Shown here one piece after another: positions 46,773 through 57,192 of a DNA stretch of 64,000 bases. The notes beneath the pieces are model-generated. The model was not told the DNA's origin and searched no databases. It was given only the letters and a program-made list of their open reading frames with translations. Location: contig CM025850.1 of assembly GCA_003952965.2 (NCBI GenBank), positions 788,378 through 852,377 of the forward strand. The letters run 5' to 3'. This stretch comes from Morella rubra (Eukaryota; Streptophyta; Magnoliopsida; Fagales; Myricaceae). A program made the translations under genes and the position numbers. Position 1 is the stretch's first letter. Each line of letters opens with the position of its first letter.

Positions 46773-47480
46773 GTGACTTTAGAACCTGAACCTCATTGTG
46801 AGGACTCTGAGGGAAACATAAATAATGATACAAGAGACATGTTAGAAGATTTTGAGGTGGGAGGAGGGGTTGATGAGAACGCTGGTGAAAATATGCCAGG
46901 TCCTGAAACAGTCGAGTCGGGATTTTTCGAGTATACCAAGTTATGGGCAGATGCTGAGCGAGAGTTGTATCCCGGTGTAAGAAGTACTCGAAGTTATTTT
47001 TTGCTGTCAAGTTACTTCATGTGAAGTCGGAGAACTGTAAAGGCGTTTGAAGATGTGTTGGGCTTAATAAAAGATGCGCTGCCGGAGGGGGAGACACTTC
47101 CTAAATCTTATTATGAGGCGAAAAAGTTAAGAAAGAATTTAGGATTTAGCTACGATAACATACATGCGTGCTTAAATAACTGTGTATTGTTTTGGAAGGA
47201 GTACAGTGAGTTACAAGAGTGTCTGGTGTGTGGGGCATCGAGGTGGAAGTACAGTCAGAATACCCAATCAAAGGTTCCTCAAAAAGTGTTGTGCATTTTC
47301 CCTTGAAACCGAGGTTGCAGAGATTGTTTTTGTTAAGGAAAACGGCAACGGATATGCGGTGGCACCAAGATAAGTTTGTGATTGAAGATGGGGTGATGAG
47401 GCATCCTGTAGACTCTGGGGTATGAAAGACCTCGATAAGAATTATGAATGGTTTGGTCGGGAATCTCAGAACGTCTAGTT
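46773..47480 (+). pseudogene. TNP2-type CACTA transposase remnant
   Basis: Scattered over frames are the family's blocks in order: FFEYTKLWADAERELYPG, LIKDALPEGETLPKSYYEAK, KNLGFSYDNIHACLNNCVLF, WKEYSELQECLVCGASRWK, HFPLKPRLQRLF, and MRWHQDKFVIEDGVMRHPVDS. This is the N-terminal third of TNP2 (Transposase_21), including a CxxC pair and the conserved MRWH and RHP-DS motifs. The catalytic core with its DDE residues should follow, but the similarity ends near 47480 and runs into the Transposase_24 gene. An internal deletion has removed the catalytic part. Confidence 0.88.
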
Positions 47481-47498
47481 GTATTTGGCACATTCAAG

Positions 47499-48910
47499 GT
47501 AGTACGTGCAGGATTGCCTTACTCAAGGCTTGCACAGGAAGAAAGCTGACTGTCTATATCCCTGATGGATGTACGGGCAATGATGACGAGGCGTCCTCAA
47601 TGCTCTCGAGTCATATTGGTGCGCTCGTTCGACAACATGTCCCATTTGAGACGAGTAAGTGGAAGGAGGTCCCCAACTAGGTTAAATCGTATGTGATGAA
47701 CCGAGTGTTGGTAAGTATAATTTTTAAATTTAATTGCTAAAATTTTATACGTACTAACTGTTATATATGTTAAGGATGACTTCCAACTAGATTACGACCG
47801 AACCGAGGATCGCATAACTGTGACGTCTACGATGAACACAGTGTATAGGACACACAAAAATAGAATGTTCCAGCATTACTCGGTGTTCAATTCCAAAGAA
47901 GAGGCGTTAGAACACCCATATCTCGATATGAATAAGGAAGAATAGACTCGTGTTGTGATTTATTCGTGAGTGAGAATTTCAGGTTAAACATTTTTATTCC
48001 GTCCTGAACGTTTATTTTATTTTATTATTAATTGTGGTAACAACTGTAAATGTACAATGTAGAGGAAGAGTGCAATCAACAAGGAGAATAGAGCTAAGCT
48101 GAAGATTGTACACACATTGGGAGCAAGGTCCTTCCAACACGAGAGCGTTGTTAGTAAGTAATAAATTTATATTTATATTATTTATTATTTAAATAAATGA
48201 CTTAGGTATTTTAATATGCACGTTTATATTTCTTTTGGTGTACAGAAAAATCCAGAATCTAATGAGATTAGTCCTGCGTTGCTTATAAAAAGACACATAC
48301 TAATAAGGATGGCATGTGGACATCAGAAGATGCATGAGAAAATTTTGTAAGTTGTAACGTTAGATTTAATGATGCATTCGTATGCGTTTATGTTTCATAT
48401 GTGCTAATTTTATCTTCTTTTTCAATTTTGTAGGAAAAAATGGAGGCGTTACAGTTGCAGCACGAGTTAGAGGGAAATTCATACACCGAAGTGGAGATTT
48501 TCGCTAAGGTGTTGGGGACGAAAGCGGTTACGTGAGAGGTTTAAGCCGTTCAGTACGGTCTGTTGGATCATCTTCATCAGTATCGTCCGTTGATTTGTCC
48601 CGGAGATTGGAGGAGGCCAGATTAGAGATTGAGGAGATGAGGGCTAGACAGTTGGAATATGAAGCGCTTCTGTCAAGTGGTCAGATATGGAGCAGACGAT
48701 GCGAGAGCATCTGCAAATGATAGAGGAGTAGCATTAGAAGAAAGACAAAGAGCTGATGCAAATGATGGTGGAGCAGCAACGGAAAAAACACGAAGAACAT
48801 CAGAAGATGATGCAAGAAGAACAAAGGAACCTAGTGGAACAACAAGAACGGAGGATGCAACTAATGGCGGAGCAGATGCGTGAACAGTTGATGGAGCAGA
48901 TCAGATAGTT
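47499..48910 (+). pseudogene. CACTA-2 Transposase_24 (Ptta/En/Spm) gene
   Basis: Exons, with good GT-AG ends: 47499-47710 (RKLTVYIPDGCTGNDDEASS and HVPFETSKWKEVPN), 47775-47965 (DDFQLDYDRTEDRITVTS and a HYSVFNSKEEALEHP block), 48063-48153 (NKENRAKLKIVHTLGARSFQ), 48246-48345 and 48434-48910 (KMEALQLQHELEGNSYTEVE, RLEEARLEIEEMRARQLEYE). The layout matches the CACTA-1 gene, with an extra N-terminal half. Stops and frameshifts (after EVPN, at KEE, near 48535, 48690 and 48728) break it. The tail is a coiled coil rich in E, Q, M and R. Confidence 0.8.
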
Positions 48911-49119
48911 GCAATCTCGTACGACACCAAACAAAAATTTGGGTAGATTTATGTATTTTCACTGCTTTGTCGTACTTATCGATTATGTATTTTATTTACT
49001 TTTAATGACGATTGCATATTTGTAGATATTTTATTATACTACGAGTATTGAATATCTTTCTATTTATATTATTTGCAAATTATTTTTTAAATTTTAATTA
49101 AATTAATTCAAATATGTGG

Positions 49120-49640
49120 AAAACGGTTCGAACGGTAACAGAAGTCGTCCAAACGGTTCCTGTACTATGATAACGTGCTCACGCATAACTATCTGTCCTA
49201 ACCCTTCGCGTTAAATTCGTCCGTCCGCAAGTTATTCTCGCGTGCACACAGTTTTTTAATCAGAAACCATTCGCACGGTAATAAAACACGTTCCAACGTG
49301 TTCACAGAAAAGCATTTGAATTGTGTTTGTAAAGGTTCGAATCGTGTTTGAAGCTGACAACAAAATATTTCGCCATAAGTGAAAAAACGATGTAGATGTC
49401 TTTACATAAGCTTCCGGACATCATTATATTAGCTTTCGGACGTTGTTATATAACCGTGCGCACGGATATTCCATGACAAAATACATTTCGTCACATTAGA
49501 CCAACCGTTTGCATGAGCTGTGCGAACGTATGGAGAGTACGTTCGCACAGCTCATGTGAACGGATGGAATGTACTGGGCATAATGATTTTCAATTTCGTG
49601 ATTATGGCACAAAACCGTTCCGACAGTATTGTAAACGTTC
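49120..49640. repeat. 3' subterminal TCCGGA/TTCGAA motif cluster of CACTA-2
   Basis: Motifs GGTTCGAACGG, CGTCCGT, TTCGGACGTT and CCGTTTGCATGAGC-type words repeat at short intervals up to 170 bp from the right end, mirroring the left cluster. Confidence 0.8.
49512..49556. repeat. Perfect 19-bp hairpin in the CACTA-2 right end
   Basis: CATGAGCTGTGCGAACGTA (49512-49530) is exactly complementary to 49538-49556 across a 7-base loop TGGAGAG. It contains the GCGAACG motif of the surrounding cluster in both directions. Confidence 0.95.
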
Positions 49641-50632
49641 GAACGGTTTTGAGCAACAGAATAGGAAAATCATCACCTAAAACTTTGGCTGACGTGCTTT
49701 AGGTGATGAACCGGGTGATAATCCGGTTTTGTCAACCAAAACATTAGCCGGCGAAATTAGTGTTTGGCTGACAAATTTTTTTGACACCCAAAGTATTTTT
49801 TCTTGTAGTGTGATAGTCACGTTTTGCCTGAGTTTTCTTTTTTTTACGGAACATTTATGTTTTTCTTTTATTAGATGGTTTCAGCTTTGTCAGCTAGCGA
49901 TACCCGATGGGGTTCTTACTGCGACCCACAATAAATATGAATAATCCTTGCAACGGTGGATATATATTCTTCCGGAACTTTGCCCCATATGAACCATGCA
50001 CTTAAAGCCTTTTTAAGATGACCGCTTTTTGTTTCCGAAGCACTTTTAGCTGACCATCCAAATTCTCTCTCTGTGGTTCGATTCTTTTGCAGGCACTCTT
50101 GTTAGCACTCGACCCAAGCATTTTTTGCTGATCATTGAATTCGCTTTCTCTGGTTCTTTTTCAGGCACTTGTCTTAGGAGGTACAGATCATACCACGACA
50201 GTAACATTGACATGGGCTCTCTCTCTACTTCTTAACAACACTGAGACCCTAAAGAAAGCGCAGGAAGAATTGGACCTCCATGTTGGCAGGGAAAGCGAGT
50301 GAAGGAATCGGACGTGGAAAACCTCGTCTATCTCCAAGCTGTCTTCAAAGAAACAACGCGTTTGTATCCCGCAGTGCCACTTTCTTTGCCACACGAGTCC
50401 ACTGAGGACTGCACTTTGGCTGGCTACCATGTCCCAGCAGGCACACGGCTTCTCGTTAATTTATCAAAACTACATTGTGACCCGCGTGTTTGGGTGGATC
50501 CAAACGAATTTCGGCCAGAAAGATTCCTTACAACCCACAAGGATGTTGATGTTCGGGGGAAACATTTAAAATTGATACCATTTGGATGTGGCAGAAGAAT
50601 GTGATCCGGAATCTTGTTTGCCCATCAAGTTA

Positions 50633-51726
50633 TGTTATACGGGCGGAAATATTTCATTCATGCGTAAAACTTTTTTTCCAAAGAATCAACTATTTTAATG
50701 AAATCATAAAGGTTACCGCTGAAAACTAATTCCAATAGAAAACACCCAAACGGCTAGCAGCAGTTCAGAGAACTGCTGTAAGCCATAAATGTGGAGGCCA
50801 GGCCTTTGTTGGTGATCGTAACGGTTCACGAAAAAAGGAGCAAACTCGCTGGAAGAGAGCCAAGATCAGGTCCGCGAAAAATGAGCAAGCTCATTTTAAG
50901 TGGGCGTTCAGGGTCACTGACAGTAACAACCACTGCACGGAGACGAAGTACACATAAAAGTGCTTTTGAGCCGTCTTCCCCATCGCACGTTTTATTCCTT
51001 CCCCAATCTCCACTCTTCTCTCTTCCTCGGTATATTCTATTGACATAATGGCAAACACTAACAATTTCTCATGCGTGCTTGGATTGGAATCCACAAAAAT
51101 GGCGACGTCATTTTGCAGTTTTCTTCACGTCATTTAATGAGCTAAATTAAGACTGGTCATGTCATTTTGTCTCTTCTCCTCACTAAATGATATGGCAAGC
51201 TTTAGAACAGACTTTACACACTGTCTTTGCACACAATCCATTCTATGAATGACATTGGAAAAGAAGATGGTGATTAATTGTTAAAACTAAAGCGTGAGGT
51301 AATTTTTAATGTGGGAATTCCATCGTAAAAAAATTTGTTTTTTGTTTTTTTTTTTTTAAGTTAAGCAATATTGATTGTTCTAGTATTGGACAGGTCACTT
51401 CTTCCAATATTATTGTTAAAATAATTAGTCCAAGTTGTTTTAGAGCTTTGTAGAAGAACTTATAAAACCTAATTAATACCCGTTGAAGAAACTTAATAAA
51501 AGAAAGACTTCTAAATATAGAAGGAGAAAGAAAATTTACAAAAAAAAATGTATAAAAAAAGAAGGGCCTCACCACTCTTACACACCTCTCTTTATCTCAG
51601 GTCACTCTTCTTGCACACACCAATGGCTCACATCCACTCGTTATAGGCAGAATACCTATCTCCCCTATTTATAGCTAGGCATAATAGGTCGGTTGAAAAA
51701 GAACTCTCATCCACTTGTTAAGACGG
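50633..51726. other. 3' flank of copy C after a deletion
   Basis: 50633-50890 matches 57566-57800 downstream of copy D, so it is normal CYP82 3' flank. The remainder is AT-rich, with poly-A/T runs and no gene recognised. Confidence 0.65.
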
Positions 51727-53280
51727 TGAGATAGAGCGTTTTGATAGCGATCTCGGTCTAGACCCCTCACCAATACCTATCCTCCTCACAAGGACTTGTG
51801 AGTACTTGTGTTTAGCCACGCCTCAAATTGATACTCCTTAGCCGACCCGCTGAAGTACTCAAAAGGCAATATATCCTGAGTATCGGGAAAAGAAAGAAGA
51901 AATTAAAGAAATATGGATGGTTGAGAAATGGAAAAAGATGGATAAGCAAGCCTAAGCTCGAATGAGCTAGCACCCTAACAAACTTAGAACCCGAGATACG
52001 CAAGCCTAAGCTAAACCCAGAACCCCGATTGTGGAACAAAGTCGGCTTAACCCAACGATGAACCTCTAACAAAGTAGATGAGATGTCAGGCCTAACCCCA
52101 AGCACCAAACCTCCTCTGCTAGCCTAAGCTTCCAAGCCTAACCCTAGTCGCCGATTGCCCCTAACTTGACCAGCCTAACCAGTGCAAGTCAGGTCTAACA
52201 AGTGTGAATAGTGTCAGGACTAACCCTAAGCACTATACACCCATGTTAGCCCAAGTGTCAGGCCTAACCCTGAACACGAAGATAAAGGCACAAAGGCCAA
52301 AAAGCTCCCTTGGAGACTTCTATTCAATTTGATAAATATTCAATGGATGCTTACAAATGGTGCCATGGAGGGGTATTTATAGGTCCTCCATGGGCTTGGG
52401 CGGCAGGGCTTTCCTTGTAAGGAAAAGCCTTTGATTGCCACACAATCAATCCTCCAAGATCCTATTGAGGTTAGAAAGGAAAGATCTTGCCTTTTTCCTC
52501 AAGACTAGCCAAAATAAGGACAAATCAATCAAAGATTGATTGTCCACTTATTTAGCACATGTGGCCGGCCATAAGCTTCCATATAAGCAACAAGACCCTA
52601 ATTGCCACATGCTCTAAAATCTTCTAATTTCAATCAAGGAACAATCTTTCCAAATAGGACCAAGATTGTTTCCTTAATTGAATCTCACTAACATGGTAAT
52701 GTTTGAGAATAAAAAAGCAATAACATAACACCCCTAAAATAGGGGGATTCAGCCATATAGGGATCCCACGTGGTTTACCCTATATGGCCCCTCCTAGCTA
52801 CTTGTGGTGGGTCGTGCTCGCCGCTGCCGCCACTCCACCACCATGTAGGGTGGTGATATCAAAATGATCCCCATGGTCTCCTGAGTCTTTTGAGACCAAC
52901 CTCCTATGTGCTCCGCCATGCGCTACCGCGTCTGGTGGATCGTGTGGTAATGCCATCAATCAACTCCTCTTGGCTTCAGGATCCATCCTAAATCAACTTC
53001 TCATGCACTTTGGTTGAGCTGCTGTGACACATGGCCATGTGGTGGCGCGCCATCTTTGTGCTCCTCAACTCCTCCTGAGTTGTCGTTCATCGCCTCTCCA
53101 TATGCTTTTCTTGAGTCATGCCGAGGCTTGTGGCCTTACTGGTCCTTGTCTTGTCATGGCAATATTGTGGGGCATGCCAATATGTTGCTAGACGTGTCAT
53201 GGCTTAAGCCATGTCATGTCATGGGTGTGTCAGATGTCTCGACAAGCCTCGCCTAGGTCCTGAGTTGGGGTCTTGTCACG
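51727..53280 (-). mobile_element. Probable gypsy 3' end and LTR
   Basis: On the minus strand a PPT-like TTTTAGGGG is followed by TGTTATGTTATTGC (near 52735). About 350 bp further on comes a TATAAATACCCC promoter motif (near 52383), and the block ends near 51727 in TAGAGCG-CTATCTCA-like sequence. Such a layout suggests a roughly 1-kb LTR (about 51727-52735) with 0.55 kb of preceding internal DNA to 53280. No second LTR, primer-binding site or coding domain was found. Limits approximate. Confidence 0.4.
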
Positions 53281-53516
53281 TTCTTCTTTTATATAGAGAA
53301 TTCTTATATTCTCTCTTTTGCCGATTTTTCCTATTAGTCTTGAATATTCAAGAAGTTTTTTGACAAATGTAGGTGCTAAATTTTAACAATATCACGTGCC
53401 ACAACTAATGCAATATTAGCTATATTTCTCATATACTTTAAAATGCTGTTTAAGATTGCTTAGTGTAAGTGTACAAATAGTTTAATCTTTACTTTATTAT
53501 CCTCTAATTGCAACTA
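53281..53516. other. No gene recognised
   Basis: Short AT-rich DNA between the gypsy-like segment and the LINE fragment. Confidence 0.4.
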
Positions 53517-53790
53517 CTAGTCTGCCGGTAGAGAGTACAGAGTCGGATCCGGCACCCAGGATCTAAACTTTAGCACTAATGTCTCCACTGAATCTGGTGG
53601 CTCATAACCCCACCAGAAATTTTTTAGGGCCCTATCTTGCTTCTTACACCATGACTGCGGCATCAAATAAAAGCTCATCAAATAAGAGTGAAGAGCACAA
53701 TTAACAAATTTTATCATCACTGTCCGGCCAGCTTGCGACAACATCTTCGCCTTCCATCCTGAAAGCTTATGGAAAAAAAATTTTTAATGT
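53517..53790 (-). pseudogene. LINE-1 reverse-transcriptase 3' fragment
   Basis: The minus strand reads MLSQAGRTVMIKFVNCALHS, then MPQSWCKKQDRALKNFWWG. These are the LSxAGRxxLI and NFxWG blocks that follow the reverse-transcriptase domain in plant LINE-1 ORF2. A frame change just upstream separates the preceding KLSGWKA block. It is inserted in what would be CYP82 copy D intron DNA, since 53850 onward matches the copy C intron. Confidence 0.85.
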
Positions 53791-54550
53791 CCGCTACAAC
53801 TTGCAATCTAGTTCGAGGAACAATAGAGGGAGCCCAAGATGCTTGGCCTTCGGGGTCTTCAAGTATCTTCTTGCTTGAAGATGGATACCACTCTTTCACA
53901 GCTGGTAGCTCCATAATTTCCGTCTTCGCCTTCTTAAATTAATAATATCTTTGAATTTGAAAAGACTTATGAAAACTTGGTTAAGATTGGATTGCAATAG
54001 TTTTATAAAGGCCTATTAAATCTCCTTGATTGAAGTAACTAACTCCAACCCAATAAAGTCTCTCTATTTAAAGGATATTAATTGCTAATTGATTAAAACT
54101 AGTATTGAAAGTGTGAAAGTAATAAAATTTCAAAGAGTGAAGCCACATCTTTAGCTACATTTGTGCTTGAAAATTTTGAATTTTTATTAGGCATAAATAT
54201 TTGATATAATATGTTGTTTGCTGTTTCAGTTAGGAAGAACTTGCGGCTCAAATTGGAATATTAATTAGAACCTATACTTCGTGAAAGATGAGTAATCCAC
54301 AGAAAAAAAATGGTCTGATGAAAATACTAATAATAAAATGAAATAATACCATCAATATATAAAAGAATCTTTTACGGTTGATTATTTTATATATATTATA
54401 GATCAAGTTATTTCAATTGAAAAAGCTTCTTTTATTTGAAAATGTTTTAAAATTTAAAGATCCTGTTGATATTTGATAGTTTAGATTTGTTTTCAGAATT
54501 GAAAGTGTTAAAAGAGATTTTAAAATAGAGACTTAAACTGCAATTGAAAC
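53791..54550 (+). other. Intron DNA of CYP82 copy D
   Basis: 53850-53990 matches the copy C intron at 39940-40090. 54010-54220 matches about 40520-40690 (AAAGATATTAATTGCTAATTGATT and following). It shows that copy D once had an exon 1 further left. None is found. Confidence 0.7.
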
Positions 54551-54559
54551 ATTAAACTA

Positions 54560-55071
54560 GGGATAAAATCATAGTTAGCCCCATAAGTATGAGCAAAAAT
54601 CAAATTAGTACCCTTAATTATCAATTCGGCGATTTCGAGACCCATAACTTTTGAAAATCATCAATTCTAGCCCCCCGTCTAAATTAAGCGTTAAATCTGA
54701 CAGAAAATCATGCAAAATGACCAAAATGCCCCTCCAAGACTAAATTTTAAAAAATAAATAAAAATAATAAAAATTTAAGAAATAAATTAAAAATAAATAT
54801 TTTATTGAAATAGTGTTTCAATAGTTTTATTTAAAAAATATTACTTTTTAAAAAAATTTCATTTTTTTTAATGAATTTTTTGGTAATTTTATCTTGGGGG
54901 CATTTTGGTCATTTTGCATGATTTTTTTTTTTGGATTTAACAGCCAATTTAGACGGGGGGGCTAGAATTGATGATTTTCAAAAGTTATGGGTCTCAAATC
55001 ACCGAATTGATAATTAGGGGTACCAATTTGATTTTTTTTCATACTTATAGGGCTAATTATGACTTTACCTC
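54560..55071. mobile_element. 512-bp foldback element, Mutator-type target duplication (1)
   Basis: Left and right thirds are long inverted arms (GTTAGCCCCATAAGTATGA left; its complement near 55045). The 9-mer ATTAAACTA flanks it exactly at 54551-54559 and 55072-55080. The arms are about 180 bp and the AT-rich centre is short, so the whole element can fold on itself. A 9-bp duplication with long arms fits Mutator-like MITEs. No protein. Confidence 0.9.
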
Positions 55072-55152
55072 ATTAAACTATATAATAAATAAATTTTCAA
55101 TCTCAAACTAATAAAACCCTACTTAACATGACTATGGCGCAAGAAAGATTAA

Positions 55153-55642
55153 GGGGTAAAGTCATATTAGCCCCATAAGTATGAGCAAAAATCAAATTGG
55201 TACCCCTAATTATCAATTCGGTGATTTGAGACCCATAACTTTTAAAAATCATCAATTCTAGCCCCCCCGTCTAAATTGGGTGTTAAATCACGGAAAATCA
55301 TGAAAAATGACGAAAATGCCCTCCAAGATAAAATTACTAAAAAATTCATTAAAAATAAAAAATAAATTTTTTTTAAATAAAACTATTGAAACTCTATTTC
55401 AATAAATATTTATTTTTAATTTATTTCTTAAACTTTATTATTTTATTTATTTTTTAAAATTTAGTCTTGGAGGGGCATTTTAGTCATTTTGCATGATTTT
55501 TCGTCAGATTTAACGCTAATTTAGACCGGGGGCTAAAATTGATGATTTTTAAAAGTTATAAGTCTCAAATCGCCGAATTAATAATTAGGAATACTAATTT
55601 AATTTTTGTTCATACTTGTTGAACTAACTATGACTTTACCCC
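55153..55642. mobile_element. 490-bp foldback element, Mutator-type target duplication (2)
   Basis: Same family as the element at 54560, inserted 81 bp further right. It is flanked by the exact 9-mer AAAGATTAA (55144-55152, 55643-55651). Ends read GGGGTAAAGTCATA and, inverted, the same. The two copies differ by scattered substitutions, so they are separate insertions and not a tandem duplication. Confidence 0.9.
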
Positions 55643-55651
55643 AAAGATTAA

Positions 55652-56347
55652 ATGGATTAACCATATTAACAATTGAAAATAATATATTAATAAATCTAGA
55701 ATATAAAACTGTGATAAGTAATTTTACATAAGAAAAAGCAAGAATAATAGTTTTAACTAAAATTTATTTGTTTGAATATATTATTTTATTAATTATTATA
55801 AAAGGCCTCACTGAGCGGTTTTGCCTAAGACCCCAATACATTTAACCAGCCCCTGTTTATGTGTTTTGCTGTCCTAACATATTGGAAGTAATTGCCTAAT
55901 AGCAAGCACCCTTGAAAGAGTGCATACGTAATATGTAGCTCACTAAGTGCCCAAGATGATGACGGGACTAAGCAATCTGAATTATTAGTACAGCGGTCTC
56001 TACCATAGAAATCGGCCTTAGGGTCAGACCGGCTGATTCTATGAGGATGGCGGCGCAAACGAGGCTCAAGCCTCAAGGGCTTGTTAAGGAAGGCGGCAAT
56101 ATTGGAAAAGGAAAGACGTTTTCTGATCACCCTTAGCCGGTATAGTGTTGGAGAGGGGGGGTATGCCACGAGCAAACAAGGGAATGAAAGGCATTGTAGG
56201 ATGACCGCTTTTTGTTTCTGAAGCATTTTTGGCTGACCATCCAAATTCTCTTTCTCTGTTTCGATTCTTTTTCAGGCACTCATATTAGCACTCGACCCAA
56301 GCATTTTTAGCTGATCATTGAATTCTCTCTCTCTGGTTCTTTTGCAG
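55652..56347 (+). other. Intron DNA before CYP82 copy D exon 2
   Basis: 55870-55886 (TGTCCTAACATATTGGAAG) matches 25905 and 40855. 55890-56190 has no match in the other introns and may be a small insertion. 56195-56347 matches 50020-50164, ending in a pyrimidine tract and TTTGCAG acceptor. Confidence 0.65.
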
Positions 56348-57192
56348 GCAATAGTCTTAGGAGGTACAGATACGACGTCAGTAAAATTGACATGGGCTCT
56401 CTCTCTACTTCTTAACAACCCTGAGAGTCTGAGACCCTAAAGAAAGCGCAGGAAGAGTTGGACCTCCATGTTGGCAGGGAGAGGCAAGTGAAGGAATCGG
56501 ACGTGAAAAACCTCGTCTATCTCCAAGCTGTCCTCAAAGAAACAATGCGTTTTTATCCTGCAGGGCCACTTTCTTTGCCACACGAGTCCATCGAGGACTG
56601 CACTTTGGCTGGATACCATGTCCCAGCAGGCAGTCGACTTCTCGTTAATTTATCGAAGCTTCATCGAGACCCACGTGTGTGGGTGGATCCAAACAAATTT
56701 CGGCGAGAAAGATTCCTTACAACCCACAAGGATGTTGATGTTCGGGGCCAACATTTCGAATTGATACCATTTGGAAGTGGTAGAAAAGTGTGCCCCGGAA
56801 TCTTGTTTGCGCAACAAGTTATGCACCTCATACTGGCTACCTTCTTGCACGCCTTTGAGATTACGACCCCGTCAGATGAACCCGTAGACATGACTGTGGT
56901 TGTGTTTGAGTATTAAAATTTTAGGGAGGTTAAAATTTTAAGGTATTGGAATTGATGAAAAAGTGAAAAGAGAGATTGTTTAAATGAATTTTTTATATTT
57001 ATTATAGTGAAAAGTAATGATTTGATTGGAAGAGAGAGATTATATTGTAATTATTTTATTATGTTAAAATTTTAAAAGTCCTAAAATTTTAGTAAACAAA
57101 CACACCCTGTGAATATTGGACTTGCCAACCTAAAAGTGACTCCGCTCGAAATTCATCTTACTCCACAACTTCCACCTCAAGCATGCGCATAA
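56348..57192 (+). pseudogene. CYP82-type P450, copy D exon 2
   Basis: Begins AIVLGGTDTTSVKLTWALSL at a good acceptor. An 8-bp duplication near 56424 shifts the frame. The rest is open: [31 protein letters not shown], the PERF region changed to FRRERF, and FGSGRKVCPG with the heme cysteine kept. At 56899 a 208-bp MITE interrupts the sequence; after it the C-terminus resumes (NIGLANLKVTPLEIHLTPQL) to TAA at 57190-57192. Exon 1 is not in the window. It has two fatal lesions, both small and recent-looking. Confidence 0.92.
56899..57106. mobile_element. 208-bp MITE inside the copy D exon
   Basis: Terminal inverted repeats of about 27 bp: GTTGTGTTTGAGTATTAAAA at the left and, inverted, GGTGTGTTTGTTTACTAAAA at the right, both running into TTTTAGG. 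CTGTG flanks both sides (56894-56898, 57107-57111). The GGTGTGTTTG end is common in hAT-related MITEs, but the visible duplication is 5 bp, not 8, so the superfamily is open. Copy A has no insert here. Confidence 0.85.

Larger units (their letters stand above)
41186..49810 (+). mobile_element. CACTA (En/Spm-type) transposon, CACTA-2
   Basis: The right end, read inverted, is CACTACAAGAAAAAATACTT; the left end is CATTACAAGAAATATAGCTT, with one change in the CACTA core. The 3-bp duplication TGA flanks it (41183-41185, 49811-49813). CYP82 copy A has the uninterrupted site (AACATGATAG near 26237), which proves the insertion. The 8.6-kb element holds a TNP2-type transposase remnant, a Transposase_24 gene, a small unknown gene and dense TCCGGA-type palindromes. 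It is older or more decayed than CACTA-1 in its coding parts. Confidence 0.93.
32557..50632 (+). pseudogene. CYP82-type P450, copy C, with a 16.7-kb intron
   Basis: Exon 1 (32557-33499) starts MLLPDVPSP with a membrane anchor (ITVLAAILALFPSLFFLLW), then LPPEAGGAWPVNGHLHHLAG and the YGPLFTIWFG and NHPKAWA regions. A 7-bp duplication near 33010 shifts the frame; TAG at 33044-33046, a one-base insertion near 33308 and a short deletion before the donor add further breaks. Exon 2 (50165-50632) has a one-base loss near 50298. The heme-cysteine codon itself is TGA (50602-50604; context FGCGRRM-stop-SG). Exon 2 is cut off at 50632 by a deletion. The intron (33500-50164) holds two CACTA elements and a hAT-like element. 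Clearly dead as a P450. Confidence 0.93.

Noticed and set aside
46753-47010. Minus-strand frame opposite the TNP2 remnant
   Set aside because: The plus strand carries recognisable TNP2 blocks. The minus frame has none.
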